A program made the position numbers and the translations under genes. DNA of 17,823 nt, from NCBI RefSeq assembly GCF_934307085.1, contig NZ_CAKRCF010000053.1:1-17823 (forward strand), read 5' to 3'. The notes under the pieces were generated by a model. It searched no databases. It saw only the letters and a program-made list of their open reading frames with translations, and was not told the DNA's origin. The first letter of the stretch is position 1, and every line of letters starts with the position of its first letter. Shown piece after piece: positions 14,876-17,823 of the stretch. Origin of the DNA: an uncultured Anaerobutyricum sp. Lineage in GTDB: Bacteria > Bacillota > Clostridia > Lachnospirales > Lachnospiraceae.

Positions 14876-15661
14876 TCAGATCTCTCCTTCCCATTCTTTT
14901 ACTCCAAAATCCTGCTTTATCTCCGAATATATCGTGTCAGATTCTACCGGAGCCTTCGCTTTGGACTCTTGCTTTTCTTTCTCTTTTCTTTCTTTATCTT
15001 CTACAATCTCTCCATCAAAAATATGAAGTACTTTCTTTGCATGATTCGCAATATTGGCATCATGAGTAATCATAATGATAGTTACACCCTCATCATTTAA
15101 CTGTTTAAACAGATTCATTACCTGAATACCTGACCGGCTATCTAACGCTCCTGTCGGTTCATCCGCAAGAATAATCTTCGGATTATTTACCAACGCTCTT
15201 GCAATCGCTACTCTTTGCTGCTGTCCACCAGAAAGCTGACTTGGACGGAAATGTACTCGTTCAGCCAATCCTACTCTTTTTAATGCCTGAAAAGCAATTT
15301 CCTTTCTTTTTTTTACTGGCACACCCGCATAACTTAACGGAAGTGCTACATTGTCAAGTGCTGTCTGTTTGGGCAGAAGATTAAAACTCTGAAATACAAA
15401 TCCCAAAGTATTTAATCTCAAATCCGACAGGCGGTTCTCATTATAATTCACTATGGATTCTCCTTCTAAAAGGAACTCTCCTTTTGTCGGGCGATCAAGA
15501 CAACCGATAATATTCATCAAGGTTGTCTTTCCAGAACCGGAAGGTCCCATAATCGCTACATACTCTCCCTCATCAATGGAGATATTTACATCTTTAAGAA
15601 CCGGTATAACAATCTTGTCCTGTAAATAATTCTTATAAATATGTTTTAGTTCCAAAAGCAT
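14876..15661 (-). CDS. MacB/LolD-type ABC transporter ATPase
   Basis: This 261-aa cytoplasmic ATPase powers the exporter. All catalytic motifs are intact: Walker [10 protein letters not shown] (39-47), Q-loop Gln91 in [13 protein letters not shown] signature LSGGQQQR (143-150), Walker [13 protein letters not shown] (163-174) and the H-loop His200 in ITHD. The core ends near residue 222 and is followed by a charged tail of about 40 residues, longer than the usual LolD/YknY form of about 225-235 aa. It starts 30 bp after adaptor 1, with AAAGGA 10 nt upstream. Its TGA stop is one base from the TTG start of adaptor 2, and its last codons carry that gene's ribosome site. It should form a homodimer bound to two copies of the permease encoded at 10787-12043. 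Confidence 0.96.
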   Translation of the reverse strand: MLLELKHIYKNYLQDKIVIPVLKDVNISIDEGEYVAIMGPSGSGKTTLMNIIGCLDRPTKGEFLLEGESIVNYNENRLSDLRLNTLGFVFQSFNLLPKQTALDNVALPLSYAGVPVKKRKEIAFQALKRVGLAERVHFRPSQLSGGQQQRVAIARALVNNPKIILADEPTGALDSRSGIQVMNLFKQLNDEGVTIIMITHDANIANHAKKVLHIFDGEIVEDKERKEKEKQESKAKAPVESDTIYSEIKQDFGVKEWEGEI

Positions 15662-15691
15662 AAGCTGTATGTCCTTTCCTGATAGGAATTC

Positions 15692-17467
15692 TTATTCCCC
15701 AAAGTCCGCAATGTCGCTATCACTTGTCCCGTTGTCATCAGAATCTGAATTATCACTTCCAGAATCTACACTTCCATCAGATGCATCTGCACCATCTGAA
15801 GAATCCATACCATCAGAACCCATCGTCTCTGCACCATCGCTCGTCTGCTCATCTCCATAACCAGATGTACTGTCTTCCGGACTAACCTTTGTAACTTTCA
15901 TACCTTCTTTTAATGTACTGTCATCACAAGCAATATAGTCACTTGTCTTAAGACCATCCTTTACTTCGTATTCATCAAGGTTTTCGTCATATTCACCTAC
16001 TGTAATTTCATGAAGTTTTAACTTGTTATGAGAATCAAGCCACACATAATATTTATTATTATCCTTTTTGATATAAGCGGATGGAAGCCACATACCATCT
16101 TTGTGCTCATCCTGGCCATTATCCTGTTCTATCAGAACATGCTGTCCCATCATCAGACCATTATCATCATCTAACTTCACATAGAAATTATATTTAGATG
16201 CAGTTTCACCTGAAGTACTTCCATCATCTGTATAGCTATCTGAATCTGAACTTCCATCACTGCTGTCGTCTGCTGTTGTATCCGTCTTAATACTGCTGAT
16301 TGTTCCCTTCCATGTCTGGGAGTCATCAACTCTTGAACGAACAATGACAGGATCTCCTTCATTAAGGCTCCATACATTCGTCTCACTGACTGTTCCTTTG
16401 ATTCGGTAATTACCTACTGCAAGGATTGTCATGTAAGAAGAATCATCGGAACTTCCATCTCCAGAATCAACAGAGCCATCATCGGAACTGTCATCGGAAG
16501 AAGAATTCTCTAATGAAGCATTTACCTTCTTTACAAGACCATTCATCTTACTCTTTACAGTGGCATCTTTAATGTTTTTGTCCAGTGTCTTAATCGTCTC
16601 TTTATTGGACTTGATTGTATACTGATCTTTCTTAATCGTTGTCTGCGCCGTTAAAATCTGGGTTTGAAGCTGAATCTTCTCACTGGCACTTGCTGACTTC
16701 AGATCAGACTGATAAGACTTAATATCTTTTGTCAGCTGATTAATCTCGTTCTGCAGTGTCTCCTGCTCTAACTGCTTCTTTTCTTTAGAAAGCTTTAACT
16801 CCTGTGTATTATACTTAAAAAGCTTATCGCCTTTCTTTACCTGATCTCCTACATTAACATAACGCTTCTCTACAGACATGTCTGACTGTAATGTAATCTT
16901 CCATGACTTCTCCGCATCAACTGTTCCTGTATAACGATTGTTCGCACCGGCTGCTGTTCCAAGTCCTGTAATTTCACGAACAGACTCAACGTAAGCCTTT
17001 CCTTCACTTGTTCCACCCATATTTCGAATCACAAAAAAAACAACAGCTATCACTATGACTGCTGCCGTACCACAGATGAGCGCCAGCTTCTTTTTGGAGA
17101 ACTTCTTCTTTTCCGGCTCCTGTAAAATAATTGCATCATCATCACTTAACAGGCTGTCCTGCTCGTTTGTGCTGCCTTCAAGAATCTCTGTCTTACCTGA
17201 TTCTTCTTCCGCATCTTTCTTCTTACGATGGAAAAATCCTCTCTTTTTCTTTGGCTTCTCTTCTTCCTGTAACTCTTCTAATTCTTTATCGTATTCATCA
17301 TCTAAGAAATCACTGTCATCATCGATATATCCCATATCGTCTTCATACAGATTAATCTCCTGCTTCTTTTTCCTGTGAAAAAATCCTTTTTTCTCTTCAT
17401 TTTCATTCGTGGATGAATCTATATTTGTTTCATCCATAAATTCCTGCCCATTCTTCTTACGAAACAT
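15692..17467 (-). CDS. Membrane-fusion (HlyD/MacA-type) adaptor with charged cytoplasmic N-terminus
   Basis: This 591-aa protein is the first gene of the exporter operon. It has a cytoplasmic region of about 125 residues, one TM helix (about 128-148), a lipoyl half (about 188-220, GDQVKKGDKLFKYN), a coiled-coil hairpin (221-302), the second lipoyl half (303-350), a beta-barrel and a C-terminal domain. Three features are unusual. The cytoplasmic part repeats GFFHRKKK (28-35 and 77-84) between strongly acidic stretches. Ser/Asp-rich loops interrupt the outer part (322-344, 398-421). The last 60 residues are an acidic Ser/Asp/Gly tail. The start follows AAGGAGG by 5 nt. A second adaptor in the same operon is uncommon; the two may pair with one permease as a mixed ring or serve different steps. 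The hairpin here is uninterrupted, unlike that of adaptor 2. Confidence 0.9.
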   Translation of the reverse strand: MFRKKNGQEFMDETNIDSSTNENEEKKGFFHRKKKQEINLYEDDMGYIDDDSDFLDDEYDKELEELQEEEKPKKKRGFFHRKKKDAEEESGKTEILEGSTNEQDSLLSDDDAIILQEPEKKKFSKKKLALICGTAAVIVIAVVFFVIRNMGGTSEGKAYVESVREITGLGTAAGANNRYTGTVDAEKSWKITLQSDMSVEKRYVNVGDQVKKGDKLFKYNTQELKLSKEKKQLEQETLQNEINQLTKDIKSYQSDLKSASASEKIQLQTQILTAQTTIKKDQYTIKSNKETIKTLDKNIKDATVKSKMNGLVKKVNASLENSSSDDSSDDGSVDSGDGSSDDSSYMTILAVGNYRIKGTVSETNVWSLNEGDPVIVRSRVDDSQTWKGTISSIKTDTTADDSSDGSSDSDSYTDDGSTSGETASKYNFYVKLDDDNGLMMGQHVLIEQDNGQDEHKDGMWLPSAYIKKDNNKYYVWLDSHNKLKLHEITVGEYDENLDEYEVKDGLKTSDYIACDDSTLKEGMKVTKVSPEDSTSGYGDEQTSDGAETMGSDGMDSSDGADASDGSVDSGSDNSDSDDNGTSDSDIADFGE

Positions 17468-17539
17468 GACACCCTCCTTAATAATGTTTATGAAAAGCCT
17501 GGCAAAGCTTTAAGATAGTCATTTAGAACCTATTTTGTA

Positions 17540-17548
17540 ATGATAGCA
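17540..17548 (-). promoter_or_regulatory. Extended -10 promoter of the exporter operon
   Basis: TGCTATCAT on the minus strand is an extended -10 (TGnTATnnT) without a good -35. It would start transcripts about 60 nt before the ATG of adaptor 1. Confidence 0.4.
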
Positions 17549-17693
17549 CACTTATTCTGAAAAATCATCAAACATCACAATAAATTAAAAGAATGTTCAC
17601 AATTTCGGAATATTTTTGTGTTTTGCCTATTTAACTTTAAAAATTCTCATTTCATATTCCTTTTTTATTCAGAAAATCCTGTACCACAATTTC

Positions 17694-17741
17694 ATTATAC
17701 ACGATAGTGGGGGAAACTGACTTCTTAATAATTATTAAGAA
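17694..17741 (-). promoter_or_regulatory. Consensus -10 preceded by a perfect 20-bp palindrome
   Basis: On the minus strand a TATAAT (17694-17699) is preceded by the perfect palindrome TTCTTAATAATTATTAAGAA (17722-17741). The palindrome is centred about 35 bp upstream of the -10, the place for an activator or overlapping repressor. The -35 itself is poor. A transcript from here would run through about 220 nt without a gene before adaptor 1. I see no gene in 17468-17823; an upstream gene may begin beyond the window. Confidence 0.4.
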
Positions 17742-17823
17742 TAAAATTCTGATTTGTCGGTTTGAACAGACACCGTTATTTAAGACACTGTAGCCGAATT
17801 TTCAGAAGTCTTTAGATAAGAAA

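Overview
The window looks like chromosomal DNA of an anaerobic, low-GC Firmicute, most likely a gut Lachnospiraceae. The pointers are AAGGAGG-type ribosome sites, AT-rich intergenic DNA, small DUF4250-type and DUF6472-type proteins, and a YknXYZ/MacAB-like exporter in a Gram-positive setting. The genus is not determined. No rRNA, tRNA, CRISPR array, transposase or phage gene was seen.

Left half (1-7214, nearly all minus strand). A three-gene non-oxidative hydroxyarylic-acid decarboxylase set (UbiD/LpdC-like catalytic subunit, UbiX-like flavin prenyltransferase, LpdD-like small subunit) is followed by two complete LeuD+LeuC-type Fe-S hydro-lyase pairs. The pairs are clearly diverged from each other. 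The first pair has its own likely promoter, and a small plus-strand DUF4250-type gene with a structured, terminator-bearing leader separates it from the decarboxylase genes. The substrates cannot be read from sequence.

Middle (7215-10611). Two long palindromic MITE-like repeats of about 160 bp lie on either side of ubiD, and a 25-bp remnant of the same family lies near 10.74 kb. The ubiD promoter region carries a perfect 18-bp palindrome that could be an operator. Then come a DUF6472-type Cys-rich small protein (minus), a short Ppx/GppA phosphatase (plus), an 89-aa uncharacterised protein (plus), a strong bidirectional terminator, and glmM (minus), which is needed for UDP-GlcNAc and cell-wall synthesis.

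Right half (10787-17823, minus strand). A compact four-gene operon encodes adaptor 1, ABC ATPase, adaptor 2 and a MacB-type permease. Adaptor 2 is the oddest gene here: about 555 residues are inserted at the tip of its coiled-coil hairpin, where Gram-negative MacA/AcrA proteins meet TolC. The insert holds a Thr-rich 10-residue tandem repeat, three copies of an unrecognised module, an Ig-like segment and a Gly/Ser/Asp linker. Adaptor 1 has an unusual charged cytoplasmic N-terminus with a duplicated GFFHRKKK motif and Ser/Asp-rich extracellular stretches. The operon is probably a tripartite-like exporter that extends into or across the cell wall; its cargo is unknown. This exporter is the best candidate in the window for an undescribed system.
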